A stretch of DNA of 52,137 nt from Propionibacteriaceae bacterium (GCA_031271975.1 JAISUR010000024.1:1-52137); one strand, 5' to 3'. Counted from the stretch's first letter, positions 1 through 11,657 are shown. The notes: generated by a model from the letters alone, not told the origin. Made by a program: numbers and translations.

Positions 1-9
1 GGAGCCCAA

Positions 10-1215
<1,206 letters not shown>

Positions 1216-1231
1216 GTTCTTCCGCAAGCTA

Positions 1232-1277
1232 GCGAATCGCGCCAGTCCCGCAGGGGCTGGCGCGATTCGTCTTTCCG
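1232..1277 (+). terminator. Rho-independent terminator of tuf
   Basis: A perfect 13-bp inverted repeat (1233-1245 with 1257-1269) is extended inward by CCC/GGG pairs to a three-base loop and is followed by TCTTTCC. It starts 17 bases after the tuf stop codon. This is the strongest hairpin of the terminator type in the window. Confidence 0.88.
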
Positions 1278-1315
1278 CGCGCCGCTTGCGGGCGGGAGCA
1301 GATCGGATTCTTCGC

Positions 1316-1328
1316 TAACCTTGAGGGC
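1316..1328 (+). promoter_or_regulatory. Leaderless-type -10 box of hisF
   Basis: TAACCT (1316-1321) lies 7 bases before the hisF ATG, the spacing expected if transcription starts at or next to the start codon. There is a GAGG near the ATG as well, so a very short leader is also possible. Confidence 0.55.
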
Positions 1329-2090
1329 ATGTCATTAGCGCTGCGCGTCATTCCCTGCCTGGACGTACATGACGGCCGGGTCGTGAAGGGCGTCAACTTC
1401 CGCAACTTGCGCGACGCGGGCGATCCGGTCGAGTTGGCCGCCGAATACGGGCGCGAAGGCGCGGACGAACTGGTCTTCTTGGACATTTCGGCGTCGGCCG
1501 AGCAGCGGGCGACGACTTACGACGTGGTGCGGGCGACGGCCGAAACCGTCTTCATTCCACTGTGTGTGGGCGGGGGAGTGCGCTCGGTGGAAGATGTCGA
1601 CCGGCTGCTGCGGACCGGCGCCGACAAGGTGGGGATCAACACTGGCGCGATCACCCGGCCGGACGCCATAGACGAGATCGTGGCGCGCTTCGGCAATCAG
1701 GTGTTGGTATTGTCCTTGGACGCGCGGCGCGAGGCGGGGCAACCTTCTGGCTTTGGCGTGACGACGCACGGGGGCCGGGTGTCGGCGGGCTTGGACGCCA
1801 TCGAGTGGGTGAAGCAAGCCTGTGACCGGGGTGCGGGCGAGGTATTGCTCAACTCCATGGACGCGGACGGGACCACCGACGGATTCGACTTGGAGATGAT
1901 CCGCGCCGTCAAGGCGGTCGTGGATGTGCCCGTGATCGCTTCCGGCGGGGCCGGGACCGCCGAGCACTTCGTGGCGGCGGCCCAGGCGGGCGCGGACGCC
2001 GTGCTGGCTGCGTCCGTGTTCCACTACGGGACGCTGACGATTGGTGGAGTCAAAGCCGCCTTGGCCGAAGCCGGCGTCACCGTTCGCTGA
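1329..2090 (+). CDS. hisF: Imidazole glycerol phosphate synthase, cyclase subunit HisF
   Basis: This 253-residue TIM-barrel protein is the cyclase half of imidazole glycerol phosphate synthase. With HisH it turns PRFAR and ammonia into IGP and AICAR in histidine synthesis. The N-terminal [15 protein letters not shown] carries the first catalytic Asp, LSLDARR near residue 130 carries the second, and the phosphate-binding GGV and ASGGAG loops are present. The length is normal for HisF. The other his genes are not in this window, so hisF stands alone here. ATG 1329 is favoured by the -10 box just upstream. Confidence 0.95.
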   Translation: MSLALRVIPCLDVHDGRVVKGVNFRNLRDAGDPVELAAEYGREGADELVFLDISASAEQRATTYDVVRATAETVFIPLCVGGGVRSVEDVDRLLRTGADKVGINTGAITRPDAIDEIVARFGNQVLVLSLDARREAGQPSGFGVTTHGGRVSAGLDAIEWVKQACDRGAGEVLLNSMDADGTTDGFDLEMIRAVKAVVDVPVIASGGAGTAEHFVAAAQAGADAVLAASVFHYGTLTIGGVKAALAEAGVTVR

Positions 2091-2121
2091 GCTCCCGACC
2101 GTCTTCCTGGGCACCCCGCCC

Positions 2122-2167
2122 GTCATCGAAGAACTTGTTTCAGGACCTTGGACGAGGGCTGCCCCCG
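2122..2167. repeat. Decayed copy of a dispersed palindromic repeat
   Basis: In the 273-bp gap between hisF and the HIT gene, this stretch aligns with 25866-25912 inside an ABC ATPase gene. GTCATC matches exactly; after a short mismatched stretch, 17 of the next 23 bases (from ACT to GGACGA) match, five of the six differences being transitions; both copies end in CCCCGC. I read it as an old, degraded member of the repeat family that also makes the tandem array in the maltokinase gene. The alignment was made by eye. Confidence 0.45.
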
Positions 2168-2322
2168 CATTCGGCGACGCTGTGGACCCCCTTGTCAGGG
2201 TTTGCGGACTACTAGGGGAGCGTGTGTCGCTACTCAATCGCGACTCTGGAACCGCATTGCGGGGGAACTAGGTTCCTAATATGACCGCAATCACCTAAGT
2301 GCTAGCCGCACCACCCCTAGGG

Positions 2323-2351
2323 CGGGAGAGGGCCCTGGTGGCCCTCTCCCG
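2323..2351. promoter_or_regulatory. 12-bp perfect inverted repeat at the HIT gene promoter
   Basis: CGGGAGAGGGCC (2323-2334) and its exact complement (2340-2351) flank a 5-base CTGGT spacer and abut the TAGACT -10 box of the HIT gene. No T-run follows on either strand, so a DNA operator, or a weak terminator for hisF read-through, are both possible. Confidence 0.5.
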
Positions 2352-2363
2352 TAGACTACGGGC
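2352..2363 (+). promoter_or_regulatory. Leaderless-type -10 box of the HIT gene
   Basis: TAGACT (2352-2357) is 6 bases before ATG 2364, and no purine-rich ribosome binding site is present. This fits a leaderless transcript. Confidence 0.6.
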
Positions 2364-2759
2364 ATGAGTTGCCTGTTCTGCCGGATTGTGGCCGGTGAGA
2401 TCCCCTCCAGAGTCGTCTATGCGGACGACACGGCGATAGCGTTCTTGGATATCAACCCGTGGCATCGCGGCCACACGTTGGTGATTCCGCGCCGCCACGT
2501 GGACGACGTCGTTTCTGATCCGGCCGCCCTGCCCGAGATCGCTCCTGCGATTGCGGCCACTGCGAAGCTACTGGTGGAAAAGCTGGGCTGCGACGGCATC
2601 AACCTGCTGTCCAACGCGGGCGCCGTGGCCGGCCAAGAGGTTTTCCACCTGCACGTCCACATCATCCCGCGCTACGCGAGCTCCCCAGGCCTGCGGGCGA
2701 TGATCGGGCCAGACCCGGCGATCGACGTCGACGAGGTCTTCGCCGCGCTGCGGGGATAA
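2364..2759 (+). CDS. HIT family nucleotide-binding protein
   Basis: This 131-residue protein of the histidine triad family is probably a nucleoside phosphoramidase or nucleotide hydrolase acting on AMP conjugates. The diagnostic HLHVHIIP motif lies near residue 95. The N-terminal CLFC with later histidines resembles the zinc site of Fhit/HinT-type proteins. Family members of this size are usually general adenylyl-conjugate hydrolases, and the exact substrate cannot be read from sequence. A truncated XRE remnant lies 4 bases downstream. Start ATG 2364 is supported by the -10 box 6 bases upstream. Confidence 0.9.
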   Translation: MSCLFCRIVAGEIPSRVVYADDTAIAFLDINPWHRGHTLVIPRRHVDDVVSDPAALPEIAPAIAATAKLLVEKLGCDGINLLSNAGAVAGQEVFHLHVHIIPRYASSPGLRAMIGPDPAIDVDEVFAALRG

Positions 2760-2763
2760 GACA

Positions 2764-2874
2764 GTGGACGAGCGGCTGCGGGCGGACATCGCCGCGCTGG
2801 GAGCCTCCGTGCGTGTCGAGCGCCAGCGGCAGGGCCTTTCCCTGGAAGCGCTGTCGAACGCCGCCTACCCGTAG
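2764..2874 (+). pseudogene. Truncated XRE-type HTH regulator remnant
   Basis: A GTG-started frame of 36 codons encodes a peptide containing ASVRVERQRQGLSLEAL, which looks like the first two helices of an XRE/Cro-type helix-turn-helix domain (IGxxVRxxRxxxGLSLExLA). It then ends abruptly at TAG, where the convergent SpoIID-like gene begins to overlap it by 10 bases. The recognition helix and the rest of the protein are missing. I read it as the 5' stump of a regulator cut off by a rearrangement that brought in the neighbouring gene. It is unlikely to bind DNA as it stands. Confidence 0.5.
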
Positions 2875-4424
2875 CTGATCACGCAGTCCGCGGCGTCCGA
2901 GTCCGCCGCGGGGCAACTGATGAGGCCTTTGGCGAAGGTGGCGCGCACGCCCTTGGACATGCCCTCGACGATGTCGTCCGAGAAGGTCGTGACGTCGCTG
3001 GTGGGCCAGCCCAAAGCCGACTTGGCGGCGCCGCCGTCGCCGATATAGGCGTCCCAGACGCTGCCGGTCAGCAGGTAGCTCTTCTTATTGTCGGCGGTGT
3101 AGAGCCCGCCGCCCGTGAAGGGCGCGTACAGGCCCGAGCCAATCACCGTTTCTGAGCCGGTCGGCACGCCGATAGCCCCGTTGACCTGTTTCGTGTCCAC
3201 CCAGCGCTTGTAGTTCGCCGACGACGTGGCCAGGCCGCCCACCGCGATCAGCAGGCGTTCCCGCAGGCCGAAGGTCGACTTGAAAGAACTGCCCGTGACA
3301 GTCTTGGAGCCCTTGGAGCCGGTGATCTTCACCTCGGTGATACGGCCGCCCCATGGCCCGTTTCCGTCGCGCTTGAACGTGAACGACTTGAAGGTGCCGA
3401 TGGTGGTGTACTTCTTCTGGATCGCCGACGCCGTCAGCGTCACCAGCCGGTACTGGTTGAGCATGTCGTCGTCGTAGGGATCCTCGTGGGCCGTCAGGTA
3501 GGGGTAGTCGCCCTTGGCGGACCAACCGCCGTTCGACGAAGAGAACATCGTGTACGCGATCGTGTCCTTGTACTTCAAGATGATGCCCGCGGTGGCCTTC
3601 ACGGCCGAGTCAGAGGCGGAATACTCCTTCGACGTGCCGTAATAAGCCTGGCAACTGGTCGTGTCGCAAATGTCGTACGGCTTGGAGGTGGCCACATTCT
3701 GCTTGTAGCGCGCCGCATATGAGCGGGCGGCGACAGCTTGGGCCTTGACGGCCTCGGAGCTCCAACTCGCCGGCATTTCGGACGGCACCACGGAACGGAG
3801 GTAGTCCTCCATCTTCACGCGGTTCATCGTGATCGCCCCGCCGTTGTACAGCTTGTAGATCATCTCGCCGCGGTAGGTGCGCGTGGAGCCGCCCGGAAGC
3901 TGGATCTTCACCGTCCCGGCTTTGGTTGTCACGTACCACCACTTCTTGGCGTTCAGCCCGGTGGAGTACTTGACCCATTTGCCGCTGGCGTTCTTGTAGT
4001 ACATGACCCGCTTGCCGGAGACCCGCTTGATGCGCCACAGCTTGTACTTGGAACCGGTCGGCAACACCTTCGTCTTGCCCGTCGTGTCACGCACCTGGAG
4101 CCCGGAGGCCGGATAGAAGTGCAGGATGTTGTCGTTGTCGGCCGAGATCCACACGTCGAGGGTCGACGATGTCGAGATGGTGTCTTGGCTCGTGCCGGGG
4201 TAGTAGAAGTCCAGAATCTCGCCGAACTTCTTGCCGGCTTTGGCCATGCCGTAGGCCCCGTATTGCGACATGCCGATGCCGTGACCCCAGCCGGAGGTGA
4301 CGATGGTGACGGTCGAGTTGACCGCTGTGATTGTCTCGTCGGCGGCGTGCGCGGCGGGCGCGCTCAGGCCCAGGCTCATCGCCAACGCTCCGGCGGCGAC
4401 GCCAACTATCGTTCGTATTGCCAT
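2865..4424 (-). CDS. Secreted SpoIID/LytB-domain protein with LGFP-like repeats
   Basis: This 519-residue exported protein has a SpoIID/LytB domain. SpoIID of Bacillus is a lytic transglycosylase acting on peptidoglycan glycan strands; in actinobacteria the domain is found in secreted cell-wall proteins. The ATG at 4424 has a strong AGAGGGGAAG ribosome binding site and starts a clear signal peptide ending near AHA-AD. An upstream in-frame ATG (4481) is rejected because it would put 19 polar residues in front of the signal. The SpoIID core includes GHGIGMSQYGA, VVPSEMPASW with the expected catalytic Glu (about residue 216), and AVAARSYA. The last ~110 residues carry two LGFP-like motifs (GAIGVPTGSE, SALGWPTSDV), usually associated with cell-wall attachment. 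The gene is monocistronic and divergent from the ilv operon. Confidence 0.88.
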   Translation of the reverse strand: MAIRTIVGVAAGALAMSLGLSAPAAHAADETITAVNSTVTIVTSGWGHGIGMSQYGAYGMAKAGKKFGEILDFYYPGTSQDTISTSSTLDVWISADNDNILHFYPASGLQVRDTTGKTKVLPTGSKYKLWRIKRVSGKRVMYYKNASGKWVKYSTGLNAKKWWYVTTKAGTVKIQLPGGSTRTYRGEMIYKLYNGGAITMNRVKMEDYLRSVVPSEMPASWSSEAVKAQAVAARSYAARYKQNVATSKPYDICDTTSCQAYYGTSKEYSASDSAVKATAGIILKYKDTIAYTMFSSSNGGWSAKGDYPYLTAHEDPYDDDMLNQYRLVTLTASAIQKKYTTIGTFKSFTFKRDGNGPWGGRITEVKITGSKGSKTVTGSSFKSTFGLRERLLIAVGGLATSSANYKRWVDTKQVNGAIGVPTGSETVIGSGLYAPFTGGGLYTADNKKSYLLTGSVWDAYIGDGGAAKSALGWPTSDVTTFSDDIVEGMSKGVRATFAKGLISCPAADSDAADCVISYG

Positions 4425-4531
4425 AGCTTCCCCTCTGTGGCGGTACCGCTCCATACTTCCTGAAGAAAAGCTGAGAGACAAACGCCGCGGTGGTCATGGG
4501 CGGCAAGTCAGGAGTTGGGGTTGAGGTTTAT

Positions 4532-4579
4532 CGGTAAACACGCCCGTCTCGGCAGAGTTGACAAACGCGGGGTTTACCG
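4532..4579. promoter_or_regulatory. Inverted repeat spanning the ilv promoter
   Basis: CGGTAAAC (4532-4539) and its exact complement GTTTACCG (4572-4579) flank the -35 box of the ilv leader promoter. The two halves are 32 bases apart, about three helical turns, as for a regulator bound at two sites. The cognate protein is unknown. Confidence 0.4.
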
Positions 4580-4592
4580 CGAGTCTTGTCCC
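4558..4592 (+). promoter_or_regulatory. Promoter of the ilv leader and ilvBNC operon
   Basis: A consensus -35 TTGACA (4558-4563) is followed after 17 bases by GAGTCT (4581-4586). The leader-peptide ATG is 6 bases further on, so the leader peptide itself would be translated from the very 5' end of the mRNA. Confidence 0.65.
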
Positions 4593-4634
4593 ATGCGTTT
4601 GTTCGCGCTCGTAGTTAGTAGGCGTGTCGCCTAG
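4593..4634 (+). CDS. ilvL: ilvBNC leader peptide (attenuator)
   Basis: A 13-codon frame encodes [13 protein letters not shown], with Leu, Leu, Val, Val and a final Val. It sits directly upstream of a hairpin and a T-run terminator that precede ilvB. Branched-chain codons in a short leader before an ilv operon are the hallmark of transcription attenuation, as described for Corynebacterium ilvBNC: ribosome stalling at Leu/Val codons when these amino acids are scarce should favour read-through. The stop codon lies inside the first hairpin. I did not resolve a complete alternative antiterminator pairing by eye. Confidence 0.7.
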   Translation: MRLFALVVSRRVA

Positions 4635-4683
4635 AGCCCCTAGCGACACGCTCCCTCGTCTGCCTTGGCGGCGAGGGTTTTTT
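4622..4683 (+). terminator. ilv attenuator: pause hairpin and terminator
   Basis: The first hairpin pairs GCGTGTCG (4622-4629) with CGACACGC (4644-4651), plus an inner CTAG/CTAG, around the leader stop codon. The second pairs CCCTCGTC (4653-4660) with GGCGAGGG (4670-4677) and is followed by six T residues. The second hairpin is an intrinsic terminator 26 bases before the ilvB start, as expected for attenuation. Confidence 0.75.
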
Positions 4684-4708
4684 GTTGGGTAAACGAAAGG
4701 AGCAGAAG

Positions 4709-6438
4709 ATGGCCGGGTCGCAGATGACAGGTGCGCAGGCCCTGGTTGAGTCGTTGGAGCGAGTCGGCGTCGAAGTAATTTTCGGCATCCCGGGCGGGAC
4801 CATCCTTCCCGCGTATGACCCGCTGATGGACTCGAAGATCAGGCACATATTGGTGCGCCACGAACAGGGCGCCGGGCATGCCGCCGAGGGATACGCGGTC
4901 ACCACGGGGAAGGTCGGCGTGTGCATGGCCACGTCAGGCCCCGGCGCGACCAACTTGGTGACGGCGATCTCGAACGCCTACATGGACTCGACGCCGATCG
5001 TCGCGATCACCGGGCAGGTGGCGGCTTCGGCCATCGGCACCGACGCCTTCCAGGAGGCGGACATCCGCGGCATCACGTTCCCCATCACAAAGCACTCGTA
5101 CCTGGTCAAGACAGCATCCGACATCCCCAAGGCGATCAAGGCGGCTTTCGAACTGGCCAAGACCGGACGCCCGGGGCCGGTGCTCGTCGACATCACCAAG
5201 GACGCGCTGAACGCGACCGTTGAGTTCGAATGGCCGCAGGACTTGGTGTTGCCCGGCTACCGCCCGACCGTGAAGCCGCACCTGCGCCAGATCCGCGAAG
5301 CCGCCAAGCTGATCAGGGCCGCCGAGCGCCCGGTGCTCTACGTGGGCGGCGGCGTGTGCAAAGCCAAGGCCTACAAGCAGCTTGCCAAGCTGGTGGAGCT
5401 GACCGGCATCCCGGTGGTCACTACGCTCATGGCACGCGGCGCCTTCCCGGATTCACACCCGCTCAACTATGGCATGCCCGGCATGCACGGCACGGTGGCC
5501 GCGGTGGGCGCCCTACAGCGGGCGGACCTGTTGATCGCCCTCGGCGCGCGCTTCGACGACCGGGTCACCGGCCGGCTGGATTCCTTCGCGGTGGGGGCCA
5601 AAGTCATCCACGCCGACATCGATCCGGCGGAGATTTCCAAGAACCGCATCGCCGACGTGCCGATCGTCGGCGACGTCGGGCACACCCTGAACGAACTGGT
5701 CGACCTGTTCGCGGAGGGCAAGAACGCGGACATTTCCGGCTGGGTGCGCTATCTGGACAATCTGCGCTCGCGCTACCACGCGGACACTACGCCGCTGGAG
5801 GAAGGCGTGCTGAGCCCGGAATATGTCATCAAGCGGATTGGCGAACTGGCTGGTCCAGACGCCTACTATGTGACCGGCGTCGGGCAGCACCAAATGTGGT
5901 CGGCGCACCTGCTGCCGCACCAGGAGCCGGGCCACTTCGCCACTTCCGGCGGCGCGGGCACGATGGGGTTCTGCGTGCCGGCCGCGATGGGCGCGCAAGT
6001 GGGCCACCCGAAGGCGCAGGTGTGGGGCATCGACGGCGACGGCTGTTTCCAGATGACGAACCAAGAGTTGGTCACCTGCGCGCTGAACGGTATCCCGATC
6101 AAGATCGCCGTAATGAACAACCAAAGCCTCGGTATGGTGCGGCAGTGGCAGACGCTGTTCTACGGCGAGCGCTACTCGAACACCGATCTGAAGTCGCTGA
6201 CGCTGCCCGATTTCCCGAAGCTCGCCGAAGCGATGGGGGCCGTTGGGTTGCGGGCGGTTGAGCCGGACCAAGTCGACGAGGTGATCAAGCAGGCAATGGC
6301 CATCAACGACCGCCCCGTCGTGATCGAATTCGTCGTCCACAAGGATTCCATGGTGTGGCCCATGGTCGCCGCGGGCGCGAGCAACGACGACATCAAGATC
6401 GCAAGAGACCTTGCGCCGATCTGGGAGGAGGAAGACCT

Positions 6439-6442
<4 letters not shown>
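4709..6442 (+). CDS. ilvB: Acetolactate synthase large (catalytic) subunit
   Basis: This 577-residue ThDP-dependent enzyme condenses pyruvate to acetolactate, or pyruvate with 2-oxobutyrate to acetohydroxybutyrate, the first common step of valine/leucine and isoleucine synthesis. [12 protein letters not shown] and [15 protein letters not shown] (catalytic Glu52) mark the pyrimidine-binding domain. [14 protein letters not shown] with [12 protein letters not shown] marks the ThDP/Mg domain (about residues 443-480). ATG 4709 has AAAGGAG upstream; an earlier in-frame TTG (4682) lies inside the terminator T-run and is rejected. The stop overlaps the ilvN start (GTGA). Expression is predicted to be governed by the upstream attenuator. 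Confidence 0.96.
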
Positions 6443-8009
<1,567 letters not shown>

Positions 8010-8042
8010 GCCAAACTCCGGGCTAGGGGTTTCTCCACAAGC

Positions 8043-8055
8043 TAGGCTTGGCCGG
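8043..8055 (+). promoter_or_regulatory. Leaderless-type -10 box of the P-ATPase gene
   Basis: TAGGCT (8043-8048) lies 7 bases before GTG 8056. This favours 8056 over an in-frame ATG at 7969, which would overlap ilvC by 41 bases. Confidence 0.6.
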
Positions 8056-10482
8056 GTGACCGCACATCCCGGGCTGACGACAGCCGAAGTGGCCGAGCGC
8101 GTAGCCGCCGGCCAAGTCAACACGCTGCCGCCGCGCTCGGGCCGCACCGTTTGGGACATCGTCAAAGCGAACGTCTTCACCAGGATCAACTTCTTGTTGA
8201 TGGTGTTGTTCATCATGGTGCTGACCACCGGCTCCTGGGTGAACGCCCTGTTTGGCGTGCTGGTGATCTTCAACGCCGGCGTGGGCATGATCCAAGAGCT
8301 GAAGGCCAAGAAGACCCTCGATTCGCTCGCAGTCGTCGGCGAGGGGCATCCGAAGGTGCGCCGAGACTGCGTGACAGTGGAGTTGGCCCGCGACGAGATC
8401 GTGCTGGGCGACGTCATCGAGTTGGTGCCCGGCGACCAGATCGTCGTCGACGGCGAAGTGCTGGAAGCCGAGTACCTGGAGGTCGACGAATCGCTGCTGA
8501 CCGGCGAATCCGACCCGGTGGACAAAGCTCCCGGCGCGGAACTCATGTCGGGCAGCCACGTGATTGCCGGCACGGGCGCGTTCCGGGCCACGAAGGTGGG
8601 CGCCGATTCATACGCGACCAAGCTGACGGCTGAGGCCAACAAGTTCGCCTTGACCAAGTCGGAATTGCAGGGCGGCATCAATGTCATCTTGAAGCTCATC
8701 ACCTGGCTGTTGATCCCGGTGGGGCTGGCTACGATCTACGTGCAATGGGACCAGGTGGGGACTTGGCAGCAGCGCGTCCTGTCAATGGTGGGGGCACTGT
8801 CGCCGATGGTGCCGGAAGGGCTGGTGCTGCTCACCTCGCTGGCGTTCGCCGCCGCCGTCATCCGGCTGGGTCAGCAGCAGGTGCTCATCCAGGAATTGCC
8901 CGCCGTCGAGGGCTTGGCGCGCGTCGACGTGGTCTGCGCGGACAAAACGGGCACGCTCACTGAGAACGGCTTGCGCTTTGGGGAGTTGATCAAACTGTCG
9001 GACGCGGATTGCGGGGCCATTTTGGCCCAGTTGGCCGCCGCCGACATCACGCCCAACGCGTCCATGCAGGCCGTTGCCGCCGAGTTTCCGCTGGCGGGCG
9101 ACAAATGGGAGTTGACCTCGTTGGCGCCCTTCACGTCCGCGAAGAAATGGTCGGGGGCGACTTTCGCACACGCTTCATACTATTTGGGCGCCCCCGACGT
9201 GTTGGGCGCTCCAGACAGTGCCGAGGCGGAGCGCGCAGAGCAAATCGGGGCCACCGGCCGCCGGGTGATCCTGCTGGGGCAAGGCGAGTTGCCCGTCGAC
9301 GATCCGGCCGCGCCGGGACAAGTGACGCCGCTGGCGTTGGTCGTCCTGGAACAGCGGGTGCGCCCGGAGGCGCGGGACACCCTTGCCTATTTCGAAGCCC
9401 AAGACGTGGCCGTCAAGGTCATCTCCGGCGACAACGCCAAGTCGGTGGGCGCCGTGCTGGAGTCGCTGGGCGTGCAAGCCGGGGAGGTGGTCGACGCCCG
9501 CGAACTCCCCGAAGGCGACGCGTTCGCCGAGGCCGTCGACACGCACACCGTTTTCGGGCGGGTCACGCCGCAGCAGAAACGCGCCATGGTCGCCGCACTG
9601 CAATCCCGCGGCCACAATGTGGCGATGACCGGTGACGGCGTCAACGACGTGCTGGCGATCAAAGACTCGGACCTGGGCGTGGCCATGGGCTCTGGGGCGG
9701 CGGCCACGCGCGGCGTGGCGCAAGTAGTGCTGCTCAACGATTCCTTCGCGACGTTGCCCTCCGTGGTGGCGGAGGGCCGCCGGGTGATCGGCAACATCGA
9801 GCGGGTGGCGAACTTCTTCTTGACCAAGACGATGTACTCGATCATCCTCGCTTTGCTGGTGGCTGTGGCTGGGCTGCAATTCCCGTTCTATCCGATCCAC
9901 ACTTCTGTGGTGGGCTGGTTCACGATCGGCATCCCCGCGTGCCTGCTGGCGTTGGCCCCTAACGTGGAGCGGGCCCGGCACGGCTTCCTGCGGCGGGTGC
10001 TCAACTTCGGCCTGCCCGCGGGCATCGTCATCGCCGTCTCGGTGTTTATCTCGTACATGCTCATCCGCCCGGCCGGGGACGACGTCACGCTGCGTTTTCA
10101 GGCGACGTCCGGAGCGTTGGTGACGCTGCTGATGGCCGGCACTTGGGTGATGGTGGTCACCTCCCGGCCGTACCGCTGGTGGAAGGTCGGCATGATCGTC
10201 TTCTGCATTTTCATGTGGATCTTGATCTATGCCGTCCCAGTGTTGCTGCCGTGGTTCCCGATCGTTTGCTCGAACGCCTGCCAAGGCGCGGATTACCTGT
10301 TCATGATCGACCCGCGTAACCCGGCCATGATGCAGTCGGGGATCGTGATCGGCCTGATAGCCATGGCCATTATCGAGATCCTCTGGTGGAGCGTGGGCTG
10401 GATCACCCACGAACGCCGCAAGTTCTGGGACTTCCGGCCAGCGAAACAGGATGCGCAGACCCCCCACAGTCTCAACCGTTGA
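8056..10482 (+). CDS. ctpE: CtpE-like P-type cation-transporting ATPase
   Basis: This 808-residue P-type ATPase has every core motif: TGES in the actuator domain (near residue 148), PEGL in TM4 (near 252), the phosphorylated Asp296 in DKTGTLTENG, and GDGVNDVLAIKDSD (near 526). About ten membrane helices are visible, with four to six in the C-terminal third. The opening GLTTAEVAERVAAGQVN, the ELKAKKTLDSLA segment and the overall length resemble mycobacterial CtpE, reported to import calcium, rather than heavy-metal pumps; no N-terminal metal-binding CxxC domain is present. Calcium as substrate is inferred from that resemblance. It appears to be transcribed on its own between ilvC and the convergent leuB. 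Confidence 0.88.
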   Translation: MTAHPGLTTAEVAERVAAGQVNTLPPRSGRTVWDIVKANVFTRINFLLMVLFIMVLTTGSWVNALFGVLVIFNAGVGMIQELKAKKTLDSLAVVGEGHPKVRRDCVTVELARDEIVLGDVIELVPGDQIVVDGEVLEAEYLEVDESLLTGESDPVDKAPGAELMSGSHVIAGTGAFRATKVGADSYATKLTAEANKFALTKSELQGGINVILKLITWLLIPVGLATIYVQWDQVGTWQQRVLSMVGALSPMVPEGLVLLTSLAFAAAVIRLGQQQVLIQELPAVEGLARVDVVCADKTGTLTENGLRFGELIKLSDADCGAILAQLAAADITPNASMQAVAAEFPLAGDKWELTSLAPFTSAKKWSGATFAHASYYLGAPDVLGAPDSAEAERAEQIGATGRRVILLGQGELPVDDPAAPGQVTPLALVVLEQRVRPEARDTLAYFEAQDVAVKVISGDNAKSVGAVLESLGVQAGEVVDARELPEGDAFAEAVDTHTVFGRVTPQQKRAMVAALQSRGHNVAMTGDGVNDVLAIKDSDLGVAMGSGAAATRGVAQVVLLNDSFATLPSVVAEGRRVIGNIERVANFFLTKTMYSIILALLVAVAGLQFPFYPIHTSVVGWFTIGIPACLLALAPNVERARHGFLRRVLNFGLPAGIVIAVSVFISYMLIRPAGDDVTLRFQATSGALVTLLMAGTWVMVVTSRPYRWWKVGMIVFCIFMWILIYAVPVLLPWFPIVCSNACQGADYLFMIDPRNPAMMQSGIVIGLIAMAIIEILWWSVGWITHERRKFWDFRPAKQDAQTPHSLNR

Positions 10483-10595
10483 CCGCTCCAGCAGTTACTC
10501 ACTAGCTGCCCTCGTCCATCAACGCGGACACGGCGCACCTGCCAAGGATCACCGAGTCGGAGCAACAACTCGCGCTCGGGCCGCGTACCTAGGCG

Positions 10596-11645
10596 TCAGA
10601 GGCGTGCGGCGATCTCGTCGCCGATCTGCTGGGTGCCGCGGCGGGCGTCGCCGCGTGCGGCCACATCCGCGTTTACGGCGGACTCGATCTTCGCGCTTTC
10701 TTCCGGCATCCCCAGGTGGTCCAGGAGCATTGCCATGGAGAGGATCGCGGCCGTCGGGTCGGCAATGCCTTGGCCGGCGATGTCCGGCGCGGAGCCGTGG
10801 ACCGGTTCGAACATCGAAGGGCAAACCCTGGCGGCGTTGATGTTGGCGCTCGCCGCCAAGCCGATACCGCCGGTAATCGCGCCGGCCAAGTCAGTGATGA
10901 TGTCGCCGAAGAGGTTGTCCGTGACGATCACGTCGAAACGCTGCGGGTCTTGCACCATTGCGATCGTGGCCGCGTCGATGTGGAGGTAGTCCGTGGCGAC
11001 CTGGGGATACTCGCTTGCGACCGCGTTGAAGATGCGGTTCCACAGGCCGCCGGCGTTGACCAGGACGTTGTGCTTATGGACCAGCGTCACCTTGTTGCGG
11101 CGCTTGACCGCCCGCGCGAAGGCGTCGCGGACGACGCGCTCGACGCCATAGGCGGTGTTCACGGAAAGCTCATTGGCGATCTCGGCGTCGGTGCCCTGGC
11201 GGACCACGCCGCCGTTGCCGCAATACAGGCCCTCGGTCCCTTCGCGAACTACCACGAAGTCGATCGGCCCGCGCGCCACCACCCAGTCGGCCAGCGGCGT
11301 CTTCACGCCCGGATAGAGCTTGGACGGCCGCAAGTTGATGTACTGGTCGAAGGCGAACCGCAGCTTCAGCAGCAGGCCGCGCTCCAGCAGGCCGCTGGGG
11401 ATGGCCTTTGAACCGGGGGCTGCCCCGACGGCGCCCAAGATGATGGCATCGCACGCCTTGAGCTTGGCGAGGTCTTCATCCGGAAGCACCTCGCCGGTGC
11501 GTTGCCAGCGTGCGGCACCCAAATCGAAATGGATGTAATCGAACGTGTCCTCGCCGGTGCACGCCTTGAGCACTTTGAGCCCCTCGGCCACGACTTCGGG
11601 GCCGATTCCGTCACCGGGGATGACTGCGATGGTCTTCTTCGTCAC
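10596..11645 (-). CDS. leuB: 3-isopropylmalate dehydrogenase
   Basis: This 349-residue NAD-dependent decarboxylating dehydrogenase oxidises 3-isopropylmalate in leucine synthesis. [10 protein letters not shown] opens the protein. [22 protein letters not shown] holds the substrate-binding Arg residues. [24 protein letters not shown] holds the metal-binding Asp residues, and [20 protein letters not shown] is the NAD-binding segment. The same enzyme also oxidises D-erythro-3-methylmalate in the citramalate pathway, which matters because cimA lies 5 kb away. GTG 11645 follows a TAACCT box by 6 bases. It is convergent with the P-ATPase gene. Confidence 0.94.
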   Translation of the reverse strand: MTKKTIAVIPGDGIGPEVVAEGLKVLKACTGEDTFDYIHFDLGAARWQRTGEVLPDEDLAKLKACDAIILGAVGAAPGSKAIPSGLLERGLLLKLRFAFDQYINLRPSKLYPGVKTPLADWVVARGPIDFVVVREGTEGLYCGNGGVVRQGTDAEIANELSVNTAYGVERVVRDAFARAVKRRNKVTLVHKHNVLVNAGGLWNRIFNAVASEYPQVATDYLHIDAATIAMVQDPQRFDVIVTDNLFGDIITDLAGAITGGIGLAASANINAARVCPSMFEPVHGSAPDIAGQGIADPTAAILSMAMLLDHLGMPEESAKIESAVNADVAARGDARRGTQQIGDEIAARL

Positions 11646-11657
11646 GCTGCGAGGTTA
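11646..11657 (-). promoter_or_regulatory. Leaderless-type -10 box of leuB
   Basis: Read on the minus strand, TAACCT (11657-11652) is 6 bases before the leuB GTG, with no ribosome binding site between. Confidence 0.6.
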
